From: Thermasporomyces sp040195635
Lineage (GTDB): Bacteria; Actinomycetota; Actinomycetes; Propionibacteriales; Actinopolymorphaceae
Direction: 5' to 3'
Length of the DNA: 64,000 nucleotides
Assembly: GCF_040195635.1 (NCBI RefSeq)
Contig: NZ_JBEFTX010000019.1
Location: 1-64,000 of the forward strand
In this document: piece by piece, positions 39,549 through 49,371 of the stretch
How positions within the stretch are numbered: the first letter of the stretch is position 1
Layout of the letters: every line of letters starts with the position of its first letter
Notes under the pieces: generated by a model
What the model saw: only the letters and a program-made list of their open reading frames with translations
Told to the model about the DNA's origin: nothing
The model's database searches: none
Translations under genes and position numbers: made by a program

Positions 39549-41326
39549 TCAGGGTCGCGCGTGCTCTGTGGCTCGTCGTGTCCACCTCTGTCCGGGTCGA
39601 CCCGTGGCGGTCCGTGCTGTGTCTGACGGAGTCGACGGGCGTTCTGATGGACGTGCTCCAGCCGTTGTTCCTCGCCTGGCTGGTGAGCGGAGCGGTCGAT
39701 CGTGACCTGCGGCAGATGACGTGGGCCGCGGGTGCATTCCTCGGCTCGGTCGCGGCCGACAAAGCACTCTGCATGATCGGCGTCAACGCGCGGATCCGGC
39801 AGCTGGAACGGGTCAGTCACGTGTTCGGAGCCCGCGTCGCCGAGATCACGGCCCGGATACCGACGCTCGACCATCTCGAGTCGCCGCGTTATCTCGACCA
39901 GGCACAGATGCTGCGGGAACGCAGCGGCAGCCTCGGTGTCGCGCTGAACACCCTGCTCAACACGTTCAACGACGTGGTCCGGGTCGGCGGGACGCTGGCA
40001 CTTGCCGCTACGGCGGACTGGCGAATGCTGCTGGTCGCCGCGGCCGGGCTTCCGGTGCTGCTCGCGACCCGGTGGTTCGTCGCCTGGCAGGCCACGGCCG
40101 AGGCGGAGTCCGCGCAGCCGGGGCGGTTGACGTTCCATCTGCTCGGCCTCGGGCGGGACGCGGCGGCGGGCGCGGAGGTACGGGTCTTCGGCCTCGGCGG
40201 ATTCCTGCGTGAACGGCTCCTGCTCGCGGTGGCGGCGTGGCGCCAGCCGTTCGTCGTCCTCGCCCGCCGGATGGCGCTGGTCGAGACGTTGTGCAACGCG
40301 GTCTTCTTCGGCGTGGCTGGAGCCGTGCTGCTGTGGATGGTCGGGGACGTGCTCGCCGGAACGGTCCGACTCGACTCGTTCGTCCTCGCCATGCTGCTGG
40401 TCAACCGGCTCCAGTCAGGCAGCCGCGACCTTCAGGAGGCCGCCCGCACGGCCGTCGACATGATCCGGACCACGATGCGGCTGCTCTGGCTGCTCGACTA
40501 CGCGAAGGAGGTGGAACGCGTCCACACCGGCACGCTCGAGCCCGGGCCCACACTCTCGCGAGGAATCGAGCTGGACGGCGTCACCTACCGCTACGCACCG
40601 CGTGATCGGCCCGCACTCGACCAGGTGTCCCTGCGGCTTCCCGCCGGCTCCATCGTCGCCCTGGTCGGTGAGAACGGCGCCGGGAAGACCACGTTGGTCA
40701 AGCTTCTCGCGGGCATGTACCAACCCACCGCGGGGCGCATTCTCGTCGACGGCGTCGACCTGAACCGGTTCGACGTCACGGCCTGGCGTCGCCGACTGTC
40801 GGGGGCGTTCCAGGACTACCTGAGGCCGGAGTTCATCGCGGCCGAGGTGGTCGGAATCGGCGATCTCGACCACCTGAGCAACCGGGGCCGGCTGCGTACG
40901 GCCGTGGAGGACGGCGCCGCCGACGCCGTCATCGCCCAGCTGCCGGGCGGTCTGGACACCCAGCTCGGCTCGGCGTGGCCCGGCGGAGTCGGACTCTCCG
41001 GCGGTCAGTGGCAGCGACTCGCGCTCGCCCGGGGGATGATGCGCGATCATCCCCTGCTGCTCGTCCTGGACGAACCCACCGCCGCGCTCGACGCCACCAC
41101 CGAGCACGCCCTGTTCGAACGGTACGCCGCGGCTGCGAAAGCAGGCCGTGCATCTGGGACGGTCACGGTGCTGGTCACACACCGGTTCTCGACGGTATCG
41201 GCGGCAGACCTCATCGTTGTCCTCGATCACGGCAGGGTTGTCGAGCTCGGCAGCCATGCCGAGCTGCTCGAGGCCGACGGTCACTACGCAGAGCTCTACC
41301 GGCTCCAGGCGCGCGGTTACGCATGA
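39545..41326 (+). CDS. ABC exporter, fused permease/ATPase (RamB-like), pair 2 second subunit
   Basis: A 593-residue half-transporter starting with GTG 39545, overlapping the previous stop. The membrane domain (EVRVFGLGGFL) is followed by Walker A GENGAGKTT at 375-383, GLSGGQWQRLALARGMM, Walker B LLLVLDEPTAALDATTEHAL and LVTHRFSTVSAAD. It ends YRLQARGYA. It matches 5365-7167 across its length and the remnant at 112-366 over its last about 80 residues. It is inferred to form a heterodimer with the upstream subunit. A strong hairpin terminator follows at 41351-41379. Confidence 0.85.
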   Translation: MIRVARALWLVVSTSVRVDPWRSVLCLTESTGVLMDVLQPLFLAWLVSGAVDRDLRQMTWAAGAFLGSVAADKALCMIGVNARIRQLERVSHVFGARVAEITARIPTLDHLESPRYLDQAQMLRERSGSLGVALNTLLNTFNDVVRVGGTLALAATADWRMLLVAAAGLPVLLATRWFVAWQATAEAESAQPGRLTFHLLGLGRDAAAGAEVRVFGLGGFLRERLLLAVAAWRQPFVVLARRMALVETLCNAVFFGVAGAVLLWMVGDVLAGTVRLDSFVLAMLLVNRLQSGSRDLQEAARTAVDMIRTTMRLLWLLDYAKEVERVHTGTLEPGPTLSRGIELDGVTYRYAPRDRPALDQVSLRLPAGSIVALVGENGAGKTTLVKLLAGMYQPTAGRILVDGVDLNRFDVTAWRRRLSGAFQDYLRPEFIAAEVVGIGDLDHLSNRGRLRTAVEDGAADAVIAQLPGGLDTQLGSAWPGGVGLSGGQWQRLALARGMMRDHPLLLVLDEPTAALDATTEHALFERYAAAAKAGRASGTVTVLVTHRFSTVSAADLIVVLDHGRVVELGSHAELLEADGHYAELYRLQARGYA

Positions 41327-41350
41327 CGACCCGCCACGGCACCGTGAGGG

Positions 41351-41379
41351 CACCGGGGAGGTTGCGGTCCTCCCCGGTG
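41351..41379 (+). terminator. hairpin terminator after ABC exporter pair 2
   Basis: CACCGGGGAGG (41351-41361), a 7-nt loop, then CCTCCCCGGTG (41369-41379) make a perfect 11-bp GC-rich stem 25 bp after the exporter stop. There is no U-tract, as is common for actinobacterial terminators. It sits between convergent genes and could serve both. Confidence 0.6.
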
Positions 41380-41442
41380 GTCCCCTGGCGGTGTCGACAC
41401 CGAGCCGTGCCTTGTCAGTCCTCTGCTGCGGTCCGGATGGGG

Positions 41443-42882
41443 CTACCGCGACGGGCGTAGGAATCGTGGTGGGGTGAAGCGGGTGAACGCGGGCGGTGCC
41501 GCTCGGTCCTGGCCGGTGACGATGTCGAGCACGAGTTGGTAGTCGGGTCCGAGCTCGGCGACGGCCGCGTTCAGCGCCCGCGGGCTGGTGTCCGGCCAGC
41601 GGCCGGTCCTTACCCGGTCGAGCAAGGTGCGGAGCTGGACGATCTCGTCGCCGGCGCTGAACGCGCAGTGCATGCCGCGGTCGACGTACAGCTGGCGGAG
41701 CTTGCCCGGATCGCCGTACCGCTGGACCTGTTCGGCGTACCAGCGTTCCTGGTCGACAATCGCACCGCCGTCACCGGTGTTGTGCATGGTGATCACCGGT
41801 ACGGGTGTGTGCCCGCGAGAGAGTCCGTGCCGGAACATGAACGCCACCGCGTGCGCGTCCGGGGCGATCTTCGGTGCCCGGTCGAGCTGGCGCAGGTCCT
41901 GCTCCAGATCAGAGCCATCGAGCCCGGCCTCCCGGTAGGCGGCCTCGACCGTCTCTCGGTAGGCCGACTTCGCGAGCAGTCGGCGGTAGTCGACGCCGAC
42001 GTTCCACGACGGATTCCCGCCGGTCCGCGCCTCCAGGTCCACCCGGCCGATCGGACCCAGCCCACCGAGTTGCCCTTCCACCCAGGCCGCCTGCTGCTCG
42101 AGCTGCCTGGCCAGCTCCGTCGGCTCCGGGTCGTGCGCGGAGAACCAGGTGGGGAGGTTCCCCACCGCACCGGCGAGGGCGAGCCGCGCCCGGCCCTCCG
42201 CCGACTGCCGCGCCCGCTGCGCCGCCGCGAGCAGCCGCTCCGTACTGCCCTGCGGGTCGTCCGCCCTGACCAGCTCGATGTCCTCGCCCGGTGCGAGCAA
42301 CGTCTTGACCACGAAGCCGACGTCCAGCGCCGTGTTCCAGCTCCCTGGTGTGTCGTACTCCGCGCAGGTCGTGGCCACACCGTCGAACCGATGGGGGTTC
42401 CGTTCGGCAAGGACGGTCGAGATCACGCCGCCCTGCGACATGCCTGACGTCACGGTCCGGGTCGACCGACCGACGTTCTCGTCGAACCAGTCCAGCAGGG
42501 CGATCTGGTCCCGCTGCGCGTCCGCGACGGCGTACCCGAACGGGTTCTTGTAGTCCGATGCGGCCAGCGCATACCCGTGGTCGAGCAACCACGACTCGGT
42601 TTCCGGCCGGACCGACAGGGCTACCTGGTCGGGATCGAAGACGCCCTCGATGTAGTAGCCATGGCTGAAGAGCACCAGCGTGCCGTTCCAGTTCTGCGGA
42701 ACCTCCACGCGGTACTCCGCGCCGTCGATCGAGCCGGCGTAGGAACGCCTTTCGCCCGAACCACTCATGCGTTCCGGGAGCGACGCGGTCGCCCCGGTCA
42801 CCGGACCGGCCGCGACCAGGCCGGCCAGCAGCGCGACGAACATCGCCCTCAGCAGCATGCGTGTCTTCTGTGTTCTCCTCAT
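41443..42882 (-). CDS. secreted alpha/beta hydrolase
   Basis: A 479-residue protein with a signal peptide (basic MRRTQKTRMLLR, hydrophobic AMFVALLAGLVAAGPV, then ATA). The hydrolase fold shows an early SHGY loop that could supply the oxyanion hole, and the nucleophile elbow GMSQGG (Ser). A late Asp (NTGDGGAI) and a His in DRGMHCAFS complete a plausible triad. A large insertion between strands suggests a lid. It resembles bacterial exported esterases or lipases of the prolyl-oligopeptidase/tannase neighbourhood, but the substrate is not known. ATG 42882 is preferred because it gives a proper signal peptide. Confidence 0.75.
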   Translation of the reverse strand: MRRTQKTRMLLRAMFVALLAGLVAAGPVTGATASLPERMSGSGERRSYAGSIDGAEYRVEVPQNWNGTLVLFSHGYYIEGVFDPDQVALSVRPETESWLLDHGYALAASDYKNPFGYAVADAQRDQIALLDWFDENVGRSTRTVTSGMSQGGVISTVLAERNPHRFDGVATTCAEYDTPGSWNTALDVGFVVKTLLAPGEDIELVRADDPQGSTERLLAAAQRARQSAEGRARLALAGAVGNLPTWFSAHDPEPTELARQLEQQAAWVEGQLGGLGPIGRVDLEARTGGNPSWNVGVDYRRLLAKSAYRETVEAAYREAGLDGSDLEQDLRQLDRAPKIAPDAHAVAFMFRHGLSRGHTPVPVITMHNTGDGGAIVDQERWYAEQVQRYGDPGKLRQLYVDRGMHCAFSAGDEIVQLRTLLDRVRTGRWPDTSPRALNAAVAELGPDYQLVLDIVTGQDRAAPPAFTRFTPPRFLRPSR

Positions 42883-43008
42883 GCGTTGGTGACCATCCCG
42901 GCCGCGAAAACTCATCGGCTGTGAACCGTTGAGCTCTGCGCTCAACTTGCGGGTCGTCGGTCGATGGCGCACGCTGGATGCGGAGGCGTGATCGATGTCA
43001 TTGGGGGG

Positions 43009-43251
43009 ATGATGGCTCGCACCCACCAGGAGCAGGAACCGCGCTCGTTCCTCGCCCGTCCTGAAGTCCGCCGTATCGCCGGGTTCGCCGTGCTTGCGGT
43101 GATCAGCCTGGTATTCATCTTTCAGAACACCGCACCCACAACGGTCCGGTTGCTCGTTCCGGAGGTCACGATGCCTTTGTGGGCTGCGCTCCTGATTGCG
43201 TGGGTCCTCGGCCTCCTCGCCAGCATGTTCACGCTGCATCGACGTCGCTAG
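43009..43251 (+). CDS. LapA-like small membrane protein (DUF1049)
   Basis: An 80-residue protein with two membrane helices: IAGFAVLAVISLVFIFQNTA and LWAALLIAWVLGLLASMF, the second ending in basic HRRR. The phrase VFIFQN...T.VRLL between them is the hallmark of the LapA/DUF1049 family, associated with envelope lipopolysaccharide assembly in Gram-negatives and of unclear role here. ATG 43009 (or 43012) follows a G-rich site. Its last four bases overlap the end of the convergent MFS gene. Confidence 0.8.
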   Translation: MMARTHQEQEPRSFLARPEVRRIAGFAVLAVISLVFIFQNTAPTTVRLLVPEVTMPLWAALLIAWVLGLLASMFTLHRRR

Positions 43252-44891
43252 CAAAGGTCGCCACGGCCAGACTCCTCACGTGCGGGTTGCCGCGTGGGGA
43301 GGCCACGGGAAATGGCCAGTGCCGCGAGCGCGATCAGTGCCAAGACAGACAGCGCTGCTCGCAAGCCGTCGAGTCTGGCCCGCGCGTTCTCTTCGACGAT
43401 CGCCTCGGCCGTCGGTGCAGGCACCCCCGCAGCTTCAAGAGCGGGCTCCAGTTCGGCATCGGGGATAAATGGGATGCCACCGGCCAGCTCCACCTGCGCC
43501 CTCGACGACAGGTCCTCGGGGACCGCCGGATTGGCCTGGATTCCGGAGAAGAAGGAGGTGGTGAGCGCCGAGATCAGGACGGCGCCGGCGAGTGCCGTCC
43601 CGATGGAGGCACCCAGGTTGGTGACGGTGTTCTGCAAGCCGCCTACCTCTGCGCTCTGGGCGTCCGGAACCGCCGACACCGTGACACTTCCGAGCTGCGA
43701 TGCCAAGGCACCCACGCCCAAGCCTGCGAGGAGAAGCGGCCATGTGACGATCTCGGGACCCGCACCGAAGTCGAGGGCTGCGACCAGCGCCACGATCCCC
43801 AGGAACAGTGCCAGGAAGCCGAGCCGCACCACGCGACGTGGGGAGGCATCCGGAAGGAGCTTCGGCACACCGACCGCGGCCGCCAGAAGCGTGATCGAGA
43901 GAGGAAGGAGCCGTGCACCTGTCTCGACGGCCGTCAACCCGAGCGCGATCGACAGGAAAAGCGGTACCGAGAAGAACAGTCCGGCCTGCAGCAGGTACTG
44001 GAAGAAGAATGCCGTAAGCCCGCCGCGAAGCTGTGTGTAGGCCAGTATCGCCGGGTCGAGGAGTACCGGGTTACCGCGGTCGCGACAGCGCTGCTCCCAG
44101 GCAAGAAACCCGAGCAGGACAACGCCCCCGGCGAGGATCAGCCAGATCACCGGGGACAGACCTAACCATGCCGGAGCGCTGGGCTGCGGTCTGATGAAGC
44201 CCCAGGTGCCAGAGCGGAGGATCCCATACACGATGAGGCCAAGGCCGAGCGCCGACAATACGGTGCCCACATAGTCGAGCCGAATCCCGGACTCAGGCGG
44301 AGTATCCGACATCCGCCTGACCAGGACGAGGATGCCAAGGACAACGATCACTTCTCCTGCGAACACCCAACGCCACGAGGCGTACGACGTGAGCAGCCCG
44401 CCGATGAGCGGCCCCACGGCCACCGCGATCGCACCCGCCGCGGCAACGAGGCCGTAGGCACGGGGCCGGTCACTCCGGCCGAAGTTCGACGCGACAAGCG
44501 CGACGACGGCCGGCATGATGAGCGCGGCGCCGACGCCCTCGAGCAACGACCAGCCGATCAGGAGGACCACCAGGTTTGGTGCGAGCGCCGTCGTGAACGA
44601 TCCCAAGCCGTAGATGACGCATCCGATGGCGAAGGCACGCCTACGACCGATGATCTGGCCAATCTTGCCGCCAGTGATCATCAGCGACGCCATCACCAGT
44701 GTGTACATGGTGATTGCCACCTGGACACCGGTGACCGTCGTCCCCACATCTCTTGCCACCGACGCGATCGACACGTTCATCACCGAACTGTCGAGCGTCA
44801 TGAGGAACTGTGCCGACGCCAAGGTCAGCAATACCAGCTGTGACGCTTCGGCGGTGCGTTCGGCTCGGCCAGTCACAGCGTCCCCTGCCAT
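43248..44891 (-). CDS. MFS drug exporter (DHA2 / EmrB-QacA type)
   Basis: A 547-residue, about 14-helix proton-coupled exporter. Recognisable motifs are LDSSVMNVSI (motif D1), GGKIGQIIGRRRAFAIG (motif A), LEGVGAALIMPAVVALV (motif B) and AVGPLIGGLLT (motif C). A long loop between the last helices contains a Pro/Glu-rich stretch (EAAGVPAPTAEAIVEE), as in actinobacterial members. The start, ATG 44891, is supported by the family start but has only a weak ribosome binding site. It is divergent from the rhamnosidase gene and has no local repressor. Confidence 0.88.
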   Translation of the reverse strand: MAGDAVTGRAERTAEASQLVLLTLASAQFLMTLDSSVMNVSIASVARDVGTTVTGVQVAITMYTLVMASLMITGGKIGQIIGRRRAFAIGCVIYGLGSFTTALAPNLVVLLIGWSLLEGVGAALIMPAVVALVASNFGRSDRPRAYGLVAAAGAIAVAVGPLIGGLLTSYASWRWVFAGEVIVVLGILVLVRRMSDTPPESGIRLDYVGTVLSALGLGLIVYGILRSGTWGFIRPQPSAPAWLGLSPVIWLILAGGVVLLGFLAWEQRCRDRGNPVLLDPAILAYTQLRGGLTAFFFQYLLQAGLFFSVPLFLSIALGLTAVETGARLLPLSITLLAAAVGVPKLLPDASPRRVVRLGFLALFLGIVALVAALDFGAGPEIVTWPLLLAGLGVGALASQLGSVTVSAVPDAQSAEVGGLQNTVTNLGASIGTALAGAVLISALTTSFFSGIQANPAVPEDLSSRAQVELAGGIPFIPDAELEPALEAAGVPAPTAEAIVEENARARLDGLRAALSVLALIALAALAISRGLPTRQPAREESGRGDLC

Positions 44892-45085
44892 CTGAGTCCC
44901 GTCACGTCGACTGGACGAGCATTCCCGAGAACGGACACACCGACACCCACCAGCATCCAGCCAGGCGGCCGTCGTCGTACCTCTGTCCGCTCTGCGTTCG
45001 ATCGGCGGCCGTGCGCGGACGGATCCGGGTAAGCGCTCTCCCACTCGTGCGAGACTGCGGTAGCTGAGCTCGCGACCATGGCCGG

Positions 45086-45097
45086 CGAGCATGCTCG
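45086..45097. promoter_or_regulatory. 12-bp palindrome upstream of the GH78 gene
   Basis: CGAGCATGCTCG is a perfect palindrome 50 bp before the rhamnosidase start, in the region shared with the divergent MFS exporter. It may be an operator for a carbohydrate regulator, but no such regulator gene is adjacent. Confidence 0.3.
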
Positions 45098-45147
45098 GCC
45101 GCCCGCCGCGACGCAGGCCGAACGACGCCGACGACCACAGGGACGAG

Positions 45148-48100
45148 ATGACCGCGATATACCCGGCAGCGCTGACAGTGGACGATCGGACGAGGCCGCT
45201 GGCCACCCAGCAGGTCCCGCGGTTCGGCTGGCTTCTCACCGTCGACGGCGAGCGCGAGGTGGGCCATGATCGCCGCCGCTGCGAGGTGGGCTCTGGCGAC
45301 CGTCGAGACGAAGCACCGGACGAAGGGCAGGCCGCGTACCAGATCGTCGTCACCGACGGATCGGGCGATATCGTCTGGGATTCCGGCAAGGTCCACTCAG
45401 CGCGGCAGGGCCAGGTGCCCTACGCCGGGGCGCCACTCGAGCCCGCCGCCGCCTACACCTGGACCGTGCGCGTCTGGGCAGGCGACGGCGACGACGCACC
45501 GTCGGAGTGGGCACCGGCCGAGTCATTCGAGTACGGACTGCGAGACGAGGACTGGCACGCGGACTGGATCAGGCGCGCACCCGGCGGCTCCGGCCCGCTC
45601 TCGCAGGTCGACGGCGCGATCCGGGCGGCGGGCGGCGCCGCGACCCTGCTCCGCGAGCCTCCGTCGATTCCTGCCGACTCCGTCGTCGAGTTCCGGGTAC
45701 GCGTGCAGATCCGGTCGGCCGGCTGGGTGCTACGGAGCGTGGACGGCACGGGCGGCTACGTGTGGCGGTTGGTTCCACGCCAGGGACTTGCGTTCCACGT
45801 ACTCCGCGACGGTGTGCTCGGCCCGGCGGAGATCGTTCCCCTCGACGTCGGACGTGACCAGGACCATCGGGTGGTCGTGGTCGCCAGGGGCGGATCGTTC
45901 GAGACCTCGGTCGACGGAGTGGTGGTCGACCGCCGCCGCGACGACACCTTTGCGACCGGACGGTTCGGCCTCTTCCAGCGCGACGGCGAGCAGGCCGAGT
46001 TCTCCTGCCTCACCCTGCGGGCGGCTGACGGCGAGCCGCTCCTCGGCCCGCCAGAGAGCAGCCAGCTGACGGCGTGGGACAACACCTGCAGGGTCCGCCA
46101 GATCGACGAGTGGACGCTGGCCCGCCGCGAGTTCGACCTGCGGGATGGCGAGCTGATCCGCGCCCGTGCCTACATCGCCTCCCACCACCACGCCGACCTG
46201 CGGGTCAACGGCGTACGGGTGGGCGGTCGAGCCTCCTTCGCCTACCCCGGTGAGGGTTACTACCAGGTCGTCGACGTCACCGAGCCGCTCGCCGGCTCGC
46301 GCCGGGCGGCCGTCGGCGTCCTCCTGCACTGGTACGGCAACGGGCAGGGTCGCCCTGCCGCCGAGCCCGGTCTGCTCGTCCGCATGGTGCTCGACTACGC
46401 CGACGGCGCGCGCCAGGAGATCGTCAGCGACCGTTCGTGGACGGTGTGCGAGGGTCCCTACCTCCAGGTCGGCTACCGGAACGACGAGGGTGACCCCATC
46501 GAGCACCTCGACCTGCGGAGGATCCCGGAGGGCTGGGACCAGCCGGGCTACGCCGACGACGACTGGCACCACGCCGAGGTCGTCGGCCGTCACCCGGTCC
46601 CTCCGTTCACGCGGCTGCGACCCCAGGAGGCGCAGTTGGCCGAGGTGCCGGTGCGGCCCGTCGCCCTGCTCACCGCGAAGGACGGGACCCCGGTCGCCGA
46701 CTTCGGCCGGGTCATTCCCGCGCGGCCGGTGGTGCGGTTCGCCGCGGGCGGTTCTGGTCGTCTCGTCCGGATCCGCGCCGGCTACAACCTCACCGACACC
46801 GGCCGGGTGGCGACGTCCAACCTGCTCACGCAGGGCACCGACATGTCCTTTCCCTGCACGCAGACCGATGGCCCGCAGACGTACTCGGCGTTCACGCATC
46901 TGGGTTTTCGCTACCTCGAGATCCCCGACGCCGGCGAGGACCTGAGCGTGGACGACGTGAGCGCGGTCGTCGTCCACGCCGAACCGCCGTCGTTCCTCTC
47001 CGCCGCCCGCTTCGAGTCCTCCGATTCCATGCTCGACGCGGTGTTCGACCTACTCCGAACGTCGGCGCTCTACGGCATCCAGGAGCAGTTCGTCGACACG
47101 CCCACCCGGGAGAAGGGGCAGTTCCTCGCCGACGCGGTCAACATCTCCTACGCGACGATGGCGGCCTGGGGTGAGCGCACGTCCACCCGGCAGGCCATCC
47201 GTGAGTTCCTGGCCTCGGCCGAGCGGTACTGGCATGCCGACGACGAGCGCGGCCGCTACAACGCCGTCTACCCCAACGGCGACGGCAAGCGCGACATCCC
47301 CGACTTCTCGCTGATGATGCCGTCGTGGGTACGCCGCTACCACCTGGAGTCCGGCGACGTCCCGCTCGTCCACGAGGCGTATCCCGCGCTGTTCGACACC
47401 GCGGGATACGTCCTGCGCCACATCGCCCCCGACGGGCCGTGCGCGGGACTCGTGACCGAGCTCGCCGGCGGCGGTGGCCCCTATCTCCACGGCATCGTCG
47501 ACTGGCCCGCGGTCGGCCGGTTCGGCTACGACATGGACACAGCAGCCCGGACGACCGTCAACGCGCAGGGCGTCGGAGTGCTCCGCGATGTCGCGTACCT
47601 CGGCCGCGTCCTGGGCCGTCCCGAGGCCGAGGTGGCGTTCTACGACAAGCAGGCCGACCGGCTTGTCGAAGCGATCAACCGTCTGCTGCTCCGTCCGGAC
47701 GGGCGCTACACCGACGGGCTCCTCCCCGACGGCACGCAGAGCCCGCACGCGGGGCAGCACGCGACGTCGTTCGCGATCGCGTTCGACGTCGCGCCGCCCG
47801 ACGTGTGGGAGCCGGCCGCCGACCACCTCGAAAGCCTGGGCATGCGGCAGGGTCCGCTGACCGTCCACCGTCTCCTGCGGGCACTCGGCAGGGTGGGCCG
47901 GACCGATGCGGTGCTCCGCCTGCTGACCAACGCCGAGGACCTCGGCTGGGCGAAGATCCTCGCCGACGGTGGCACCTTCACCTGGGAGGCATGGACGCTC
48001 GACGAGGGCACGAACCACAGCCAGTCGCACGGGTGGGGTGCGCAAGCCGCGGTTGATGTTCTCGAGTTCCTGCTGGGCATTCGGGTCGCCTCGCCCGGTG

Positions 48101-48342
48101 CGGAGAGGGTCGAGGTCCGACCGCCGAGGTGCGCGCTGACCTACGCCCGCGGTGCGGTGCCCACCGCACGCGGCATGGTGTCGGTGGACTGGGAGCGGAG
48201 CGGCGAGGAGTTCCGGGTCCGCGTCGACGTCCCCGCGAACGTCGTCGCGACCGTCCGGCTGCCAGGGCCGGGCGGCGACGACACGGTGGTCGAGGTCGGA
48301 CCGGGACGCTCGCAGGTCGTGAGATCCGCCAACGACCAGTGA
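45148..48342 (+). CDS. alpha-L-rhamnosidase, glycoside hydrolase family 78
   Basis: A 1064-residue cytoplasmic-type GH78 enzyme (no signal peptide). The order is: N-terminal fibronectin-like and beta-sandwich domains with an inserted concanavalin-like segment (residues about 165-310, VVEFRVRVQIRSAGW), then Bac_rhamnosid_N (about 340-480), and an (alpha/alpha)6 barrel from about 630. EQFVDTPTREKGQFLADA is the form taken here of the conserved DCPxRE...GD block, and GGTFTWEAWTLDEGTNHSQS holds the second catalytic Glu. It releases L-rhamnose from plant glycosides or polysaccharides. The start is ATG 45148. It stands alone, without transport or rhamnose-catabolic genes next to it. Confidence 0.9.
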   Translation: MTAIYPAALTVDDRTRPLATQQVPRFGWLLTVDGEREVGHDRRRCEVGSGDRRDEAPDEGQAAYQIVVTDGSGDIVWDSGKVHSARQGQVPYAGAPLEPAAAYTWTVRVWAGDGDDAPSEWAPAESFEYGLRDEDWHADWIRRAPGGSGPLSQVDGAIRAAGGAATLLREPPSIPADSVVEFRVRVQIRSAGWVLRSVDGTGGYVWRLVPRQGLAFHVLRDGVLGPAEIVPLDVGRDQDHRVVVVARGGSFETSVDGVVVDRRRDDTFATGRFGLFQRDGEQAEFSCLTLRAADGEPLLGPPESSQLTAWDNTCRVRQIDEWTLARREFDLRDGELIRARAYIASHHHADLRVNGVRVGGRASFAYPGEGYYQVVDVTEPLAGSRRAAVGVLLHWYGNGQGRPAAEPGLLVRMVLDYADGARQEIVSDRSWTVCEGPYLQVGYRNDEGDPIEHLDLRRIPEGWDQPGYADDDWHHAEVVGRHPVPPFTRLRPQEAQLAEVPVRPVALLTAKDGTPVADFGRVIPARPVVRFAAGGSGRLVRIRAGYNLTDTGRVATSNLLTQGTDMSFPCTQTDGPQTYSAFTHLGFRYLEIPDAGEDLSVDDVSAVVVHAEPPSFLSAARFESSDSMLDAVFDLLRTSALYGIQEQFVDTPTREKGQFLADAVNISYATMAAWGERTSTRQAIREFLASAERYWHADDERGRYNAVYPNGDGKRDIPDFSLMMPSWVRRYHLESGDVPLVHEAYPALFDTAGYVLRHIAPDGPCAGLVTELAGGGGPYLHGIVDWPAVGRFGYDMDTAARTTVNAQGVGVLRDVAYLGRVLGRPEAEVAFYDKQADRLVEAINRLLLRPDGRYTDGLLPDGTQSPHAGQHATSFAIAFDVAPPDVWEPAADHLESLGMRQGPLTVHRLLRALGRVGRTDAVLRLLTNAEDLGWAKILADGGTFTWEAWTLDEGTNHSQSHGWGAQAAVDVLEFLLGIRVASPGAERVEVRPPRCALTYARGAVPTARGMVSVDWERSGEEFRVRVDVPANVVATVRLPGPGGDDTVVEVGPGRSQVVRSANDQ

Positions 48343-48444
48343 CGCGATGCCTGGCGGTGGCCGCGTCCTGCTTCCGGGCAGGTGACGGCGTACGTGGGGT
48401 GAAAACGGATTGCACAGTTCTGGCGCCCGCGACAGCCTGGCGGC

Positions 48445-49371
48445 GTGGGGGACAAAGGCGTGGCGGCGCGAGCGGTGGACGTGAGCGTCGACGAACTTGT
48501 GGGGGCGGCGTTGTCTGCGCTGGAGCGGGAGCGGCCGGACATCGCCGTGGCTCCGGTACGGCTGGTGTACACGGGTTTCTCCAGCCATGTGTTGACTACC
48601 GGGTCGGGCTTCGTCGTCCGCGTTGCGCGTACCCCTGAGGCGGAGGTCGGCCATCGCCGGGAGACTCGGCTGCTCCCGGTCGTGGCGTCCGTGGTGTCGG
48701 TGGCTGTGCCGGTGCCTGTCTGGCGGCTGGAGCCGGGCCCGCGGTCGCGGTTCGGCGCGATGGCCTACCGCCGGATCGAGGGAGCTGCGCTGCCGCGCGA
48801 CGGCGACCACTCGAGGGAGCTGGTCGTCCAGCTCGCGGAGTTCCTCCTACGACTCCACCGGACGCGCGAGGACTCGCTGACCTCGGCGGTGGCTTCTCTG
48901 GCCGGCTGGAAGCACGGCGCGATCGCGACGGCAAGCAGGGCGGTTGACCACCTCGCCGGTGAGCTGCCAGCGGCTATGCACCGGCGGCTCGTTGCGTGGC
49001 GGGAAGCGTTCGTACGCCACCTCGACGGCATGCCCGACGAACGAGCCGGCTTGGCGCATGGCGATTTCTGGCACGACAACGTCATGACCCGCGGCGACCA
49101 GCTCGCTGGGGTGTTGGACTGGGAAGCCGCCGCACTGGCCGATCCGGCGGTCGACCTCGCGCCCGTGTGGGACATCGACGAGAACCTCGGGGCACGGCTG
49201 CTGGACTCCTATCAGCAGCAGGCCGGGCCCGACCCCGCGTTGCCGCACCGCATCCGGCTGTTCCGGATCGCCCGCAACATCGGCGGCATCACCTGGTCTC
49301 TCGACAACAACGACCCTGAGGAGTACGACGACTCCCTCACCAAGGTCCACGACGTACTGCACCTGATCTAG
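48445..49371 (+). CDS. APH-family phosphotransferase
   Basis: A 308-residue kinase-like protein with the full catalytic loop LAHGDFWHDNVMT (Asp and Asn present) and the metal-binding LDWEAAALADPAVDL. YTGFSSHVLTTGSGFVVRVA forms the nucleotide-binding hairpin. ARLLDSYQQQAG and RIARNIGGITW are typical C-lobe helices. The start is GTG 48445, 100 bp after the rhamnosidase stop on the same strand, so cotranscription is possible. It may phosphorylate a small molecule such as a sugar or aminoglycoside. Confidence 0.75.
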   Translation: MGDKGVAARAVDVSVDELVGAALSALERERPDIAVAPVRLVYTGFSSHVLTTGSGFVVRVARTPEAEVGHRRETRLLPVVASVVSVAVPVPVWRLEPGPRSRFGAMAYRRIEGAALPRDGDHSRELVVQLAEFLLRLHRTREDSLTSAVASLAGWKHGAIATASRAVDHLAGELPAAMHRRLVAWREAFVRHLDGMPDERAGLAHGDFWHDNVMTRGDQLAGVLDWEAAALADPAVDLAPVWDIDENLGARLLDSYQQQAGPDPALPHRIRLFRIARNIGGITWSLDNNDPEEYDDSLTKVHDVLHLI

